From the NCBI RefSeq assembly GCF_014201835.1, contig NZ_JACHFH010000001.1, positions 1-64,000 of the forward strand: a stretch of DNA of 64,000 nt, given 5' to 3'. Position numbers and translations under genes: made by a program. Shown in pieces: positions 17,692 to 27,193 of the stretch. The notes under the pieces were generated by a model, which was not told the DNA's origin, ran no database searches, and saw only the letters and a program-made list of their open reading frames with translations. Positions within the stretch are counted from its first letter, which is position 1, and each line of letters begins with the position of its first letter. This DNA is from Pectinatus brassicae (GTDB lineage Bacteria; Bacillota; Negativicutes; Selenomonadales; Selenomonadaceae).

Positions 17692-18867
17692 TTAAATAGC
17701 CTGCTCACAATTGTCTTTTTCAGCAAGTACTTTTACCAACTGAGCTTTTTCAGCTTCCCAATGGAGTATTTTTGCCTTTTCAAAACCATTGAAGTCAGTT
17801 GAAGCAGCTGTAGTATAAGCCCCGCAATCACAAGCTACTACAATATCATCCATATCTAAATCAGGACTCAAATAGCTTTTGCTGATAACATCAAGTGAAT
17901 CACAGGTAGGTCCAAAAAATGTTGATGGCAGCATTTTTCCTGCTTTATAAGTATTAAGTTCATATTCCCAATGATCATAAAAAACCCCTGTAAATATGCC
18001 ATATACACCATCGTCTAAATAATAACACATCTGACCATCACGAGCCTGTTTGCCAATAACTCGCATAACAGCATTCATCGCTGTCCCACAGATATAGCGT
18101 CCTGGTTCTGACCAAATTTCTATATCAGGGAAAGTTTTTTCCAAACTTTCATTTATATCTTTAACCATTGCTTCTAAATTCACACAGGTATCTGGTGCCG
18201 GAACAGGCAGACCACCACCAATATCCAGTACTTTTAAATCAAGCCCCTGTTTTTTTGCTTCATCTATAATAGTTCGACACATAGCAAAAGCTTCGTGGTA
18301 CGGTTCTGTAGACAGAGTCTGACTACCAACATGAATTGCCAGTCCAATCGGATTAAGCCCCTGTTCTTTTGCTTTTTGCAATAAACTTATCGCTTCATCA
18401 GGACCCGCCCCAAATTTTTCATTCAAATTAACAAGTGCTTTGGCATTCTTTATACGTAAACGAAGAAGTACTTTTGCGCCAGGATTGTATTGCGCCATCC
18501 TAGCAATTTCCTGCTCAGTATCATAAGTGAACTTATCCACATTACACTCGGCAGCAGTTTTAAGACCCTGCACAGTTTTTATGGGATTTGCATATATCAT
18601 TTTATCACCGCTAACGCCCATTTGCGTTAGTGTGTTTATTTCTCCGCCAGATGCAACATCAAAGCTTGCTCCAAGTTCCATCATTTTATTAATAATTATC
18701 GGTGAAGGATTTGCCTTCATAGCATAAAACACCCTTACTCGCGGCATATTTTTCTGCAAAAAACGATAATTTTCTTCTATTTTATCAGTTGAAATGATAG
18801 CAAGCGGTGTAGGATACTTCTTAGCCAACAACTCCGCTTGATTTTTTGTTAATTTGAAACTCTTCAT
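17692..18867 (-). CDS. ldc: Lysine/ornithine decarboxylase, fold type III (Selenomonas ruminantium LDC type)
   Basis: PLP-dependent alanine-racemase-fold enzyme of 391 residues, closely resembling S. ruminantium LDC. The PLP lysine is K51 in FYAMKAN, followed by HVGSQ, GGGLPVP, EPGRY and the catalytic cysteine C322 in FGPTCDS. In Selenomonas the product cadaverine is linked to peptidoglycan and holds the outer membrane through SLH-domain proteins. Residues before the lysine read PRVRV where S. ruminantium has PRAGV; those positions affect lysine versus ornithine preference, so specificity may differ. The ATG with GGGGAG 4-5 bases upstream is chosen over one eight codons earlier. Confidence 0.9.
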   Translation of the reverse strand: MKSFKLTKNQAELLAKKYPTPLAIISTDKIEENYRFLQKNMPRVRVFYAMKANPSPIIINKMMELGASFDVASGGEINTLTQMGVSGDKMIYANPIKTVQGLKTAAECNVDKFTYDTEQEIARMAQYNPGAKVLLRLRIKNAKALVNLNEKFGAGPDEAISLLQKAKEQGLNPIGLAIHVGSQTLSTEPYHEAFAMCRTIIDEAKKQGLDLKVLDIGGGLPVPAPDTCVNLEAMVKDINESLEKTFPDIEIWSEPGRYICGTAMNAVMRVIGKQARDGQMCYYLDDGVYGIFTGVFYDHWEYELNTYKAGKMLPSTFFGPTCDSLDVISKSYLSPDLDMDDIVVACDCGAYTTAASTDFNGFEKAKILHWEAEKAQLVKVLAEKDNCEQAI

Positions 18868-19113
18868 AACACTCCCCTTATTCTTTGCCATACATCTCTG
18901 TACTTATTATATAATCAAGCTGTATTTAAACAGCCGTAATTATTATTGAATAAAAATACATCGCATATTTATCATATTAATCACGTAACTAAATATATAA
19001 CTATCACTATAAAAAAGCAATATATTTTTCCTTTTATTTTAACAAAAAAATGCTTTGCCCGCTACTTTTTATCATAAAAATTTTTAAAGTTATTGTCCCT
19101 ATGGCAAATAAGC
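18868..19113. other. Intergenic region upstream of ldc
   Basis: AT-rich spacer between the metQ terminator and ldc. A TATAAT-like box lies near 18906 on the minus strand, but no convincing -35 box was found. No gene is seen. Confidence 0.5.
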
Positions 19114-19149
19114 AAAAAAAAATCGCCAGACATATGCCTGACGATTTTT
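19114..19149 (-). terminator. Terminator of the methionine transporter operon
   Basis: An AAAATCG...CGATTTT stem with an internal CAG/CTG pairing is followed by eight Ts on the minus strand, a few bases after the metQ stop. Confidence 0.82.
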
Positions 19150-19157
19150 AAACTATA

Positions 19158-19976
19158 TTAAAATGCTGGAACTATAGCGCCTTTATATTTTTCCTGAATA
19201 AATTTCTTTATTTTTTCCGATTGCAGTGCTGCTACTAGCTTTTTGATTTCAGGGCGGTTTTCGTCGCCTTTTCTTACAACAACAATATTAACATATGGAG
19301 ATGAGGAATCTTCAATTATCAAAGCATCCTTCGTTGGTACAAGGTTAGCCTGAACTGCAAAATTAGTGTTAATAACAGCCGCATCGACATCATCAAGCGA
19401 ACGTGGCAGCTGAGCCGCTTCAATTTCAGTAATCTTGATATGTTTTGGGTTATCAACAATATCCTGTACAGTAGCTGTTACGCCTACACCGTCTTTTAAT
19501 TTAATAAGCTTAGCTTTTTGTAACAGCAATAATGCCCGTCCACCATTAGTAGGGTCATTAGGAATTGCTATTTGTGCACCATCTTTAATATCAGCAAGCT
19601 TTTTTACTTTATGTGAATACACACCCATTGGTTCAATATGAATACCACCAGCATTTACCAACTGCATATTATGTTCTTTATTAAAATTATCTAGATAAGG
19701 TGTATGCTGAAAGAAATTGGCATCAAGTTCTTTATCATTAAGTGCTATATTAGGCTGTACATAGTCATTAAATTCCTTAATTTGCAAATCAATTCCTTCT
19801 TTAGCCAAATCCGCTTTTACCTGTTCTAAAAGTTCAGCATGCGGTACAGGTGTAGCCCCTACCTTGAGTACTGTTTTACCTGACGCAGCCTTATCTGCCT
19901 GCTGGTTAGAACCACAGCCAGCAAAAGCCATCATCATGATTCCCAACGCTGCAATTATCAATAATACCTTTTTCAA
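19158..19976 (-). CDS. metQ: Methionine ABC transporter substrate-binding lipoprotein
   Basis: Solute-binding protein of 272 residues for methionine uptake. A lipoprotein signal peptide ends at AFAGC (about residue 21). The mature part matches the NlpA/MetQ family, with VGATPVPHAELLEQ, FFQHTPYLD, EPMGVYSHK and IPNDPTNGGRALLLLQ. It is the last gene of metN-metI-metQ and has its own strong ribosome site. NlpA relatives can bind other ligands, but the gene order supports methionine. Confidence 0.93.
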   Translation of the reverse strand: MKKVLLIIAALGIMMMAFAGCGSNQQADKAASGKTVLKVGATPVPHAELLEQVKADLAKEGIDLQIKEFNDYVQPNIALNDKELDANFFQHTPYLDNFNKEHNMQLVNAGGIHIEPMGVYSHKVKKLADIKDGAQIAIPNDPTNGGRALLLLQKAKLIKLKDGVGVTATVQDIVDNPKHIKITEIEAAQLPRSLDDVDAAVINTNFAVQANLVPTKDALIIEDSSSPYVNIVVVRKGDENRPEIKKLVAALQSEKIKKFIQEKYKGAIVPAF

Positions 19977-20054
19977 AATAATTCCTCCTTATTAATTATA
20001 AGTGTTTTGCTATTAATTGTACCCTATAATTAATTATTTCGCAACAAATACATA

Positions 20055-20708
20055 CTATTTTTTATTCAATTTCTTAGCAGTATAATTGCCGGCAAATTGA
20101 ACAATCTGCACCAATACAATTAAAATTATTACTGTTATTAGCATAATATCAGGACGAAATCGCTGATATCCATAGCGTATGGCTAAATCCCCAATTCCGC
20201 CGCCGCCAATTGTACCAGCCATAGCGGAAGCTCCTATCAATGCAATTATAACAGTGGTCAGCTGCGCTACAATACTCGACAAAGCTTCTGGCAGCAATAC
20301 ATGGCGAATTATCTGAAATGGTGTAGCCCCCAAGGATAATGCTGCTTCAACTAAACCATAGGGAACTTCCCTGATAGAATTTTCTACCTGACGTCCAATA
20401 AATGGAATCGCCGATAAGGTTAATGGTACCATAGCCGCCGTCGTACCAATAGATGTACCTACCAGCATACGAGTCAAGGGAATAATTGCCACCATTAAAA
20501 TGATAAATGGTACTGAACGAACAGCATTAACAATAGTGGCAATAATACGATTTAATACCTGACATTCCAATATTTGTTCCTTAGCTGTTGTCACTAATAA
20601 TATACCCAATGGTATCCCAATAACAGAAGCAATTGCCATTGATACACAAACCATGTAAACTGTCTGCCACAATGATTTACCTAGCAGCAATATCATGTCG
20701 TTTGACAT
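20055..20708 (-). CDS. metI: Methionine ABC transporter permease
   Basis: Inner-membrane component of 217 residues with about five membrane segments. The family motif ALSLGATPFQIIRHVLLPEA contacts the ATPase. Start: the ATG with GAGGTG 7 bases upstream, lying inside the end of metN, so the two overlap by about 30 bases and are probably coupled. Confidence 0.94.
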   Translation of the reverse strand: MSNDMILLLGKSLWQTVYMVCVSMAIASVIGIPLGILLVTTAKEQILECQVLNRIIATIVNAVRSVPFIILMVAIIPLTRMLVGTSIGTTAAMVPLTLSAIPFIGRQVENSIREVPYGLVEAALSLGATPFQIIRHVLLPEALSSIVAQLTTVIIALIGASAMAGTIGGGGIGDLAIRYGYQRFRPDIMLITVIILIVLVQIVQFAGNYTAKKLNKK

Positions 20709-21738
20709 AGCCAATCACCTCTACTTTCAAATCTTGTTCCTTAAGCCACTCTTCAGCCATTTTTACTTTATCAGTATCACCAGTAATACCTATTATCATT
20801 CGTCCATATGGCACCATCTGTATCTGGTCTAAGTCACCAAATAAAATACTTACATCAATATCATCATATTTTTTTATCAGGCGCATTATAACCGGTTCAT
20901 CGGCGGATTCCCCAATAAATGTGAGCCGCATCAATAAATGGCCATCTTCTATCGGTACTGCTGATACCGGCTGATTTCTAAAGGCACTGGGAAGCTCGTC
21001 ACTTAGCAGCACACTAATGAAATCGTGTGTTATCTCCTGTTGCGGCTCGGTAAATACTTTTATAACAGTACCTTTTTCAGCAATAATACCATGGTCTATT
21101 ACCGCTACCTTATCACAAATATCTTTTATTACCTGCATTTCATGCGTTATTATTACTACGGTAATATTTAGTTTTTTATTAATATCCTTAATCAATTTTA
21201 AAATAGACTGCGTTGTCTGCGGATCAAGCGCTGAAGTTGCTTCATCGCACAAAAGAATCTTAGGGTCACTGGCAAGGGCCCTAGCTATACCTACACGCTG
21301 TTTTTGTCCCCCAGATAGCTGAGAAGGATACTGCCCAGCTTTATTTTCCAGCCCCACCATCTCTAATAATGGTTCTACCTTTTGGCTAATAGTTTTTTTA
21401 TCAATACCTGCTAGTTTTAAGGGAAAAGCAACATTATCATAAACCGTTGCCGACGATAATAAATTAAACTGCTGAAATATCATCCCTATATTTTTCCGTA
21501 CTTTTCGCAATTGGCTGTCATCAAGCTTAGTTAAATCCTGTCCATCAATTTCCACTGTACCTGCTGTAGGCCGCTCCAACATATTTATACAGCGAACCAA
21601 AGTTGATTTACCTGCTCCTGACAGTCCAATAATCCCATAGATTTCTCCATCTGCAATTGTCAGGCTAACATCTTTTAATGCCGGCAATGGTCCTGCTGGA
21701 GTATCATATACTTTCTTTATATGGGAAAGCTTTATCAT
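20677..21738 (-). CDS. metN: Methionine ABC transporter ATP-binding protein
   Basis: ATPase of 353 residues driving methionine import. Walker A GLSGAGKST, signature LSGGQKQRV, Walker B ILLCDEATSALD and the H-loop THE are intact. The C-terminal 90 residues are a NIL (ACT-like) domain, which senses cytoplasmic methionine and shuts the transporter down. It is first in the operon. A TTGACA box lies at 21801-21806 on the minus strand with a poor -10, and no S-box (SAM riboswitch) sequence is seen in the leader. Confidence 0.95.
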   Translation of the reverse strand: MIKLSHIKKVYDTPAGPLPALKDVSLTIADGEIYGIIGLSGAGKSTLVRCINMLERPTAGTVEIDGQDLTKLDDSQLRKVRKNIGMIFQQFNLLSSATVYDNVAFPLKLAGIDKKTISQKVEPLLEMVGLENKAGQYPSQLSGGQKQRVGIARALASDPKILLCDEATSALDPQTTQSILKLIKDINKKLNITVVIITHEMQVIKDICDKVAVIDHGIIAEKGTVIKVFTEPQQEITHDFISVLLSDELPSAFRNQPVSAVPIEDGHLLMRLTFIGESADEPVIMRLIKKYDDIDVSILFGDLDQIQMVPYGRMIIGITGDTDKVKMAEEWLKEQDLKVEVIGYVKRHDIAAR

Positions 21739-21936
21739 TGTTTACACTTTCCTTTCTCACAATATCTATAATATATTTGTTTATCATAAAAACAATGTAA
21801 TGTCAATGTAAATGCCTTCTTTACAGTGTTCATAAAAGCCCATAAAAGCAATACAGGCATTGACTTTAGAAGCAATACAACGTAAAATAAATAAAGTTAA
21901 CAGCATTTATCTGATTAAAATAAGGATGGAATTATA

Positions 21937-22332
21937 ATGGGAATTTTTTCTCGCTTTTTTAATAAGCGTACTAATCAACAGGCTCCAATAAAAAACACTG
22001 TTCCTGAAGAAAAAAAGACTATCAGAAAAGCTTTTGGCGTTTATTGCCATGCTCATCACAACACTGCGGGCAAAGCTTTATGTCCTAAATGCAATGCTCT
22101 TTTAATGACGGTAATGACAAAAATCCAGCGCTGTCCATATGGTATTACTAAGCCATTATGTCATATTTGCGATACTCCCTGCTTTGGCCAAAAACAAACT
22201 TTAGAATTTCGCAAAATAATGAAAGGTTCACAAAAAAGGATGTTTTTCCGTCACCCTATAATGTTTGTCAAACAAAAGATGAAAGAATGGGGCTTTGCTT
22301 ATATGAAGCAAAAACAAGGTCAGAAAAAATAA
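21937..22332 (+). CDS. YgbA-like protein (nitrous-oxide-stimulated promoter family)
   Basis: A basic, cysteine-rich protein of 131 residues. The family signature is visible as paired cysteines and histidines: YCHAHH, LCPKCN, RCPYG and LCHICDTPCFGQ, a likely metal or cluster site. Enterobacterial YgbA is induced by nitric oxide, but its biochemical function is not established here. It stands alone between the met operon and an amino-acid transporter, with its own ribosome site AAGGATGG and a strong terminator. Confidence 0.75.
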   Translation: MGIFSRFFNKRTNQQAPIKNTVPEEKKTIRKAFGVYCHAHHNTAGKALCPKCNALLMTVMTKIQRCPYGITKPLCHICDTPCFGQKQTLEFRKIMKGSQKRMFFRHPIMFVKQKMKEWGFAYMKQKQGQKK

Positions 22333-22333
22333 A

Positions 22334-22386
22334 TAAACTAAAAAAGATGCATCTCACTTTTAAGTGAATGCATCTTTTTTAGTTTA
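22334..22386. terminator. Bidirectional terminator
   Basis: TAAACTAAAAAAGATGCAT pairs almost fully with ATGCATCTTTTTTAGTTTA around an inner TCACTT/AAGTGA stem. It serves the plus-strand ygbA-like gene and the converging minus-strand binding protein gene. Confidence 0.85.
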
Positions 22387-22387
22387 T

Positions 22388-23185
22388 TTATTTCTTTGTT
22401 ATATCTTTTCCAAACCATTTTTGTGATATCTTAGCCATTGTTCCATCTTTTTTCATTTCATTTAACACTTTTTGTACTTCATCCCGCAATTTTTGATTAT
22501 CTTTGGCAAAGCCTATACCAAAGCTGGTTATATCACCAATTACAATATCACGCGCAGCAAATTTATCAGGATGTTTACTCATATAATAACGTCCTGTAAT
22601 TTCGTCACCAACAATTGCATCAATACGTCCATTTTCCAAGTCCATAAATGCTGCAATAAAATCAGGATATGCTTTTACTTCTTTTAAGGATGATTTTAAT
22701 TTAGCATCTTTATTTATATTTTCTTCGCCAGTAGAACCACTTTGCGTACCAACTATTTTCCCTTTTAAATCAGCTGCTGTCTTTATTGCAGAATCATTTC
22801 TGACAAAAACTATCTGGCGATTATCCATATAAGGATCACTAAACAGCATATTTTCTTTACGTTTTTCTGTTATATCAAGACCGTTCCACAATACATCAAC
22901 ACGTCCGCTTTTAAGTTCCGCTTCTTTACTTGACCAGTCAATCGGCTTAAATTCAACTTCTCTTTTTAAACGCTTTGCAGCTTCTTTAGCTAAATCAACA
23001 TCAAAACCAGTTATATTATTATTCTCATCCCTAAAGCCCATTGGTGGATAATTATCATCAAGACCAACAACTATTTTGCCAGCCTTGCCAGCATCTGGTG
23101 CTGCCTGCTTTGCCTGCTGTCCACAGCCAGCAAGGACAAGACCTGCTGTCATAATACCTAAGCACAGCATAATTATTTTTTTCAT
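22388..23185 (-). CDS. Polar amino-acid ABC transporter substrate-binding lipoprotein
   Basis: Family 3 solute-binding protein of 265 residues. The lipoprotein signal ends at VLAGC. The mature part has the family sequences VGLDDNYPPMGF, GFDVDLAKEAAKRL, VLWNGLDITEKRK and VGTQSGSTG. It is divergently transcribed from the permease-ATPase pair, with two promoters back to back between them, so it probably serves them. Ligand (glutamine, cystine or another) cannot be decided. Confidence 0.9.
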   Translation of the reverse strand: MKKIIMLCLGIMTAGLVLAGCGQQAKQAAPDAGKAGKIVVGLDDNYPPMGFRDENNNITGFDVDLAKEAAKRLKREVEFKPIDWSSKEAELKSGRVDVLWNGLDITEKRKENMLFSDPYMDNRQIVFVRNDSAIKTAADLKGKIVGTQSGSTGEENINKDAKLKSSLKEVKAYPDFIAAFMDLENGRIDAIVGDEITGRYYMSKHPDKFAARDIVIGDITSFGIGFAKDNQKLRDEVQKVLNEMKKDGTMAKISQKWFGKDITKK

Positions 23186-23250
23186 TTACTATTCCCCCAA
23201 ATTAAATATATAAAACACTCGATTTATATAGCCTCACGCACAATAATTAT

Positions 23251-23279
23251 ATTATAATTCAGCAATTACTTTATTGCAA
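23251..23279 (-). promoter_or_regulatory. Promoter of the binding-protein gene
   Basis: TTGCAA (23274-23279) and perfect TATAAT (23251-23256) with a 17-base spacer on the minus strand. Confidence 0.75.
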
Positions 23280-23335
23280 TAAAAAATTAAAATGTAAAAG
23301 GAATAAAAAAATATACTTATTTTACTATATTTTTT

Positions 23336-23364
23336 TTGTAATTTCATCATATTTATTGTAAAAT
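23336..23364 (+). promoter_or_regulatory. Promoter of the permease-ATPase operon
   Basis: TTGTAA (23336-23341), 17-base spacer and TAAAAT (23359-23364) on the plus strand, back to back with the binding-protein promoter. Confidence 0.65.
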
Positions 23365-23427
23365 AGTGCTTGGACTTTCTTAATACTTTAATTAGTTACA
23401 AAACTAAATTTTCTTAGGAGCTTACGT

Positions 23428-24072
23428 ATGGACAATCTCGTTAATACTATTTTATTAATGCTGGAAGGCACAAAAACCACATTAAACATATTTTTTATAA
23501 CTCTTATACTGTCAATTCCAATTGGATTACTAGTATCCTTATCACGTTTATCAACAATAAAGCCGCTAAGCTGGCTTATGGAGTTGTATATCTGGATAAT
23601 GCGTGGTACCCCCTTAATGCTTCAATTATTATTTGTTTATTTTGCCCTGCCTATGGTTGGTATCAGACTTTCTGATATAAGTGCTGCTTTATTAGCTTTT
23701 GTTTTAAACTATGCCGCATACTTTGCCGAGATCTTCCGTGCCGGTATCCAATCAATAAACCGCGGTCAATATGAAGCCGCTAAAACCCTTGGCATGTCCT
23801 ATCCTCAGACCATGCGCCGCATAATTTTACCTCAGGTAATTCGCCGCGTATTACCGCCAATCAGCAACGAAACCATCAATTTGGTTAAAGACACTTCCCT
23901 TATTTATATTTTGGCTATGAATGATTTACTGCGTGTAGCCCGAACAATTGTACAAAGAGAATTCGATATGACACCATTTATTGTTGCTGCTATTTTCTAT
24001 CTTGTTATGACTTTTATCCTAACATGGATATTCAAACGTCTTGAAGCACATTACGGAAAATATGAGGTGTAA
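23428..24072 (+). CDS. Polar amino-acid ABC transporter permease
   Basis: Inner-membrane subunit of 214 residues with about five membrane segments. It belongs to the HisM/GlnP group, shown by [14 protein letters not shown], the [21 protein letters not shown] motif that contacts the ATPase, and [13 protein letters not shown]. It is separated by two bases from the ATPase gene, so translation is coupled. Only one permease gene is present, so the transporter should use a homodimeric channel. Confidence 0.93.
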   Translation: MDNLVNTILLMLEGTKTTLNIFFITLILSIPIGLLVSLSRLSTIKPLSWLMELYIWIMRGTPLMLQLLFVYFALPMVGIRLSDISAALLAFVLNYAAYFAEIFRAGIQSINRGQYEAAKTLGMSYPQTMRRIILPQVIRRVLPPISNETINLVKDTSLIYILAMNDLLRVARTIVQREFDMTPFIVAAIFYLVMTFILTWIFKRLEAHYGKYEV

Positions 24073-24074
24073 TA

Positions 24075-24842
24075 ATGAATAATCAGCCTATAATTAAAAT
24101 GCATAATATCCATAAAAGCTTTAATGGTATTTCTGTTTTAAAAGGAATAGACATTGAAGTAAACAAAAGTGATGTTTTAGCTGTTATCGGCCCGTCTGGT
24201 TCTGGTAAATCCACTCTTTTGCGTTGCTTAAATAATCTCGAGACTATCGATGACGGCACTATTCAGGTTGCCGAAGATTTTCTCACAACCAGCGTCAACA
24301 ATAAAGCTGTATATGCCGATAAAATTACGCAAAAACGTATTTTATCCCGCATGGGTATGGTCTTTCAGCAGTTTAATCTTTTTCCTCATATGACTGTATT
24401 AGAAAACTTATTAGAAGCACCCGTACAGGTAAAAAACATGAAAAAAGATGAAGTCTTACCCATTGCTGAAGATCTATTGCATAAAATCGGCCTGTTCGAC
24501 AAAAAAGATGCTTATCCCAGCCGCTTATCCGGTGGACAGCAGCAGCGTGTTGCTATTGCCAGAGCCCTGTGCATGTCACCTGATATAATGCTGTTTGATG
24601 AACCAACCTCAGCTCTTGATCCAGAGCTGACAATCGGCGTCTTAAATACAATGCGGCAATTAGCCGAAGAACATATGACCATGATTGTCGTAACACACGA
24701 AATGGGATTTGCCAGAGATGTTGCCAGTAATGTTATCTTTATGGCAGATGGCAATATTGTTGAGCAAGGCAATCCTGAAACATTTTTCACCCATCCGCAG
24801 GAAGAAAGAACAAAATCTTTTCTTACTAATATGTTAAAATAA
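24075..24842 (+). CDS. Polar amino-acid ABC transporter ATP-binding protein
   Basis: ATPase of 255 residues of the GlnQ/TcyC type. Walker [11 protein letters not shown]-loop [14 protein letters not shown], signature [15 protein letters not shown], Walker [14 protein letters not shown] and H-loop [12 protein letters not shown] are intact. There is a slightly longer insert between Walker A and the Q-loop (about 70-95) than in standard GlnQ. A strong terminator ends the operon. Confidence 0.94.
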   Translation: MNNQPIIKMHNIHKSFNGISVLKGIDIEVNKSDVLAVIGPSGSGKSTLLRCLNNLETIDDGTIQVAEDFLTTSVNNKAVYADKITQKRILSRMGMVFQQFNLFPHMTVLENLLEAPVQVKNMKKDEVLPIAEDLLHKIGLFDKKDAYPSRLSGGQQQRVAIARALCMSPDIMLFDEPTSALDPELTIGVLNTMRQLAEEHMTMIVVTHEMGFARDVASNVIFMADGNIVEQGNPETFFTHPQEERTKSFLTNMLK

Positions 24843-24880
24843 AAAACCAGTCAGAATCAATGATTCTGACTGGTTTTTTA
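24841..24880. terminator. Bidirectional terminator
   Basis: AAAAAACCAGTCAGAATCA pairs with TGATTCTGACTGGTTTTTT. It separates the transporter operon from the converging hypothetical gene. Confidence 0.9.
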
Positions 24881-24888
24881 CATTGCGC

Positions 24889-25515
24889 TCATTTTTTTTC
24901 GTATGTTTTTAATATTTCCTGTATCTTTTGTTTTGCTGTTTTATGTGATGACTGGTCTTTAACTAATGACTTATCGTCAGTATCTATTTTTAAACCATGA
25001 CGCTCAATAATTTCCTGCTTATGTTCATTAGCATATTCAATTATTTTATTATAAAAAATATTATCAAGATTTTTATCCGTCATTTCATCAATTTTATCAA
25101 CTCGATTCGACGCTATCTGTGCTATCTGATTCCAATTACTATCAAGATAACTTTGCTGCACATAAGTAGCTGTACGTGCTTTTAAATCAATACGTACAAT
25201 TGATTCACTGCCCCATAAATCATTGAAATTACTAACGTCTTCATTATTCCAACGCCTTTTTTCGATTACATCCTGTATTTCTATCCAATCATATTGTTCT
25301 AATATAGGTACTTCTAAAACATCTGTATTGGTTGTTCCATCATCTTTAGCTGGATATTTCATTTCTTGTTTATTAAAATAGTAACTTATACGCGGTGATG
25401 CCTGCACCCACTCATAAATATCGGTTGGCACTACTACACTGGCAATTGCTATATTACTCATAAGCATGGTTGCCAGCACAAAAACTATTCCTAAAATACT
25501 CTTTTTTCCATACAC
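24889..25515 (-). CDS. Secreted hypothetical protein
   Basis: I do not recognise a family. The 208-residue product has a cleavable signal peptide (basic MYGKKS start, hydrophobic core, cleavage after SNIAIA) and then a hydrophilic, Asp/Lys-rich domain with no cysteines. The C-terminal 60 residues are charged and probably helical. It has a good ribosome site and its own terminator, and it converges on the transporter operon. Its likely location is the periplasm or cell surface. Confidence 0.7.
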   Translation of the reverse strand: MYGKKSILGIVFVLATMLMSNIAIASVVVPTDIYEWVQASPRISYYFNKQEMKYPAKDDGTTNTDVLEVPILEQYDWIEIQDVIEKRRWNNEDVSNFNDLWGSESIVRIDLKARTATYVQQSYLDSNWNQIAQIASNRVDKIDEMTDKNLDNIFYNKIIEYANEHKQEIIERHGLKIDTDDKSLVKDQSSHKTAKQKIQEILKTYEKK

Positions 25516-25871
25516 CTCTTTTTACCTCCTACTTTATTTGAATTTAATTATATCATACTATTATTGTAAAACAAATAAGACATCTTTCATTATATAATAC
25601 GCTTTTTACTTTTATCCGTTGTTTTTTAGGGATTTATTAAGCATAATTTGCTATTTTTAGCATATTTAGCTTTACAAACATCCTTCTTTGTTAAGTAAGT
25701 ATTATTTATTTCACCTTGCCTAATTAACACTATTTTAGTACAATTATATGGCAAGTTATATTATGTCACCATTTATTGATAATTAATCGTAATAAAAACG
25801 TTATTTTGTGCATAGTATAATATTTTTGAAATGAAAATTTCATTTATTATTTTTAGGAGGATGATCTTTTA
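25516..25871. other. Intergenic region upstream of the purine permease
   Basis: About 350 AT-rich bases between divergent genes. A TATAAT box at 25816-25821 has no good -35 partner. An 8-base inverted repeat AAATGAAA/TTTCATTT (25829-25845) lies at the expected transcription start and could be an operator. No purine riboswitch core was found. A strong AGGAGG precedes the permease start. Confidence 0.4.
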
Positions 25872-27176
25872 ATGTTTTTGAACGACAAATTTAAGTTCAA
25901 TGAACGTAATACCACCTTATCTACTGAAATATTAGCTGGTATTACTACATTTGTCTCAATGTCCTATATCATTATTGTTAACCCCAGCGTGCTAAACAAA
26001 ACCGGTATGGATTTTCACGGTGTATTTGTTGCTACTATTTTAGCGTCTATAGTTGGTACTTTAATAATGGGACTTATTGCTAATTACCCTATTGCTATCG
26101 CACCAGGTATGGGAATGAATGCGTATTTTGCCTTTGTTATCGTATTAGGTATGGGCATCCCTTGGCAATCTGCCTTAGGCAGTGTATTTATTGCCTCTGT
26201 CATCTTCTTATTATTGTCTTTAACTGGCTTTCGACAGTCACTGATTGAAGCCATCCCTATTTCACTAAAAGCTGGTATAAGCGGTGGTATTGGTCTGTTC
26301 ATTGCTTTTATCGGCATGCAGAATGCCCATTTGGTAGTAGCATCCCCTGCTACAATCATAACTTTAGGCAATTTCTCTGAACCAGTCGCTTATATGTCTA
26401 TTTTAGGCCTTATCGTAACTATTATATTACTCGTAAATGATGTACCCGCTGCAATATTTTTAGGCATGCTCATTACTGCTATTGTTTCATTTTGCTTAGG
26501 TTATATACCTTTGCCTCATTCCATCCTCAGTCTGCCTACTGGACTTGATGCTACTTTTATGCATCTTGATATTGCGGGAGCCTTTTCACCAAACCTCTTC
26601 GCTATAATTTTCACCTTTTTCCTTGTTACCTTATTTGATACCACTGGTACAATGATTGGTGTTGCCTCCCAAGCAGGATTAATGAAAAACGGTCATTTTC
26701 CTAATGTAAAAAGTGCACTTTTAGCCGATGCGGTTGCTAGTACTATCGGCTCTATCTTCGGTACTTCCCCAACTTCTTCTTATGTCGAATCTGGTACTGG
26801 TGTTGCGGCTGGTGGCCGTACTGGTTTTACCGCTGTTGTCGTAGCATTTTTATTTTTCTGCATGCTGTTTTTTGCGCCAGTAGCTCAGGTATTAGCTTCA
26901 GCTCCTGCCATAACCTCACCGGCTTTAATCATCGTAGGCTTTTTGATGATGGGTAACCTTAATCAGGTTAATTGGACAGATATTGAAGAATCCCTGCCAG
27001 CATTTTTTGTCCTATTTTGGATGCCTTTATCTTACAGCATAACTAATGGCGTCGGTGCTGGTCTTATCCTTTATCCATTAATTAAAATATTCCGTGGTAA
27101 ATATCGTCAGGTACATCCACTTTTATATGTATTTTTAGTACTATTTGTTATACAATTTATTATGATGAATCATTAA
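25872..27176 (+). CDS. Purine permease, AzgA/PbuG type (NCS2-like)
   Basis: Integral membrane transporter of 434 residues with about 12-14 membrane segments, importing hypoxanthine, guanine or adenine with protons. Family motifs include STEILAGITTFVSMSYII at the N-terminus, APGMGMNAYFAF, GGIGLFIAFIGMQNA, LFDTTGTMIGVA and GTSPTSSYVESGTGVAAGGRTG. The substrate among the purines cannot be fixed from sequence. The neighbouring glucosaminidase gene follows closely and may be cotranscribed. Confidence 0.9.
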   Translation: MFLNDKFKFNERNTTLSTEILAGITTFVSMSYIIIVNPSVLNKTGMDFHGVFVATILASIVGTLIMGLIANYPIAIAPGMGMNAYFAFVIVLGMGIPWQSALGSVFIASVIFLLLSLTGFRQSLIEAIPISLKAGISGGIGLFIAFIGMQNAHLVVASPATIITLGNFSEPVAYMSILGLIVTIILLVNDVPAAIFLGMLITAIVSFCLGYIPLPHSILSLPTGLDATFMHLDIAGAFSPNLFAIIFTFFLVTLFDTTGTMIGVASQAGLMKNGHFPNVKSALLADAVASTIGSIFGTSPTSSYVESGTGVAAGGRTGFTAVVVAFLFFCMLFFAPVAQVLASAPAITSPALIIVGFLMMGNLNQVNWTDIEESLPAFFVLFWMPLSYSITNGVGAGLILYPLIKIFRGKYRQVHPLLYVFLVLFVIQFIMMNH

Positions 27177-27193
27177 TTCAGGAGGCTTTCTTA

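Noticed and set aside
21739-21936. Possible SAM riboswitch before metN
   Set aside because: None of the conserved S-box segments or a terminator stem was found in the leader.
25516-25871. Possible purine riboswitch before the purine permease
   Set aside because: The TATA...GGTTTGG-type core and loop sequences are absent.
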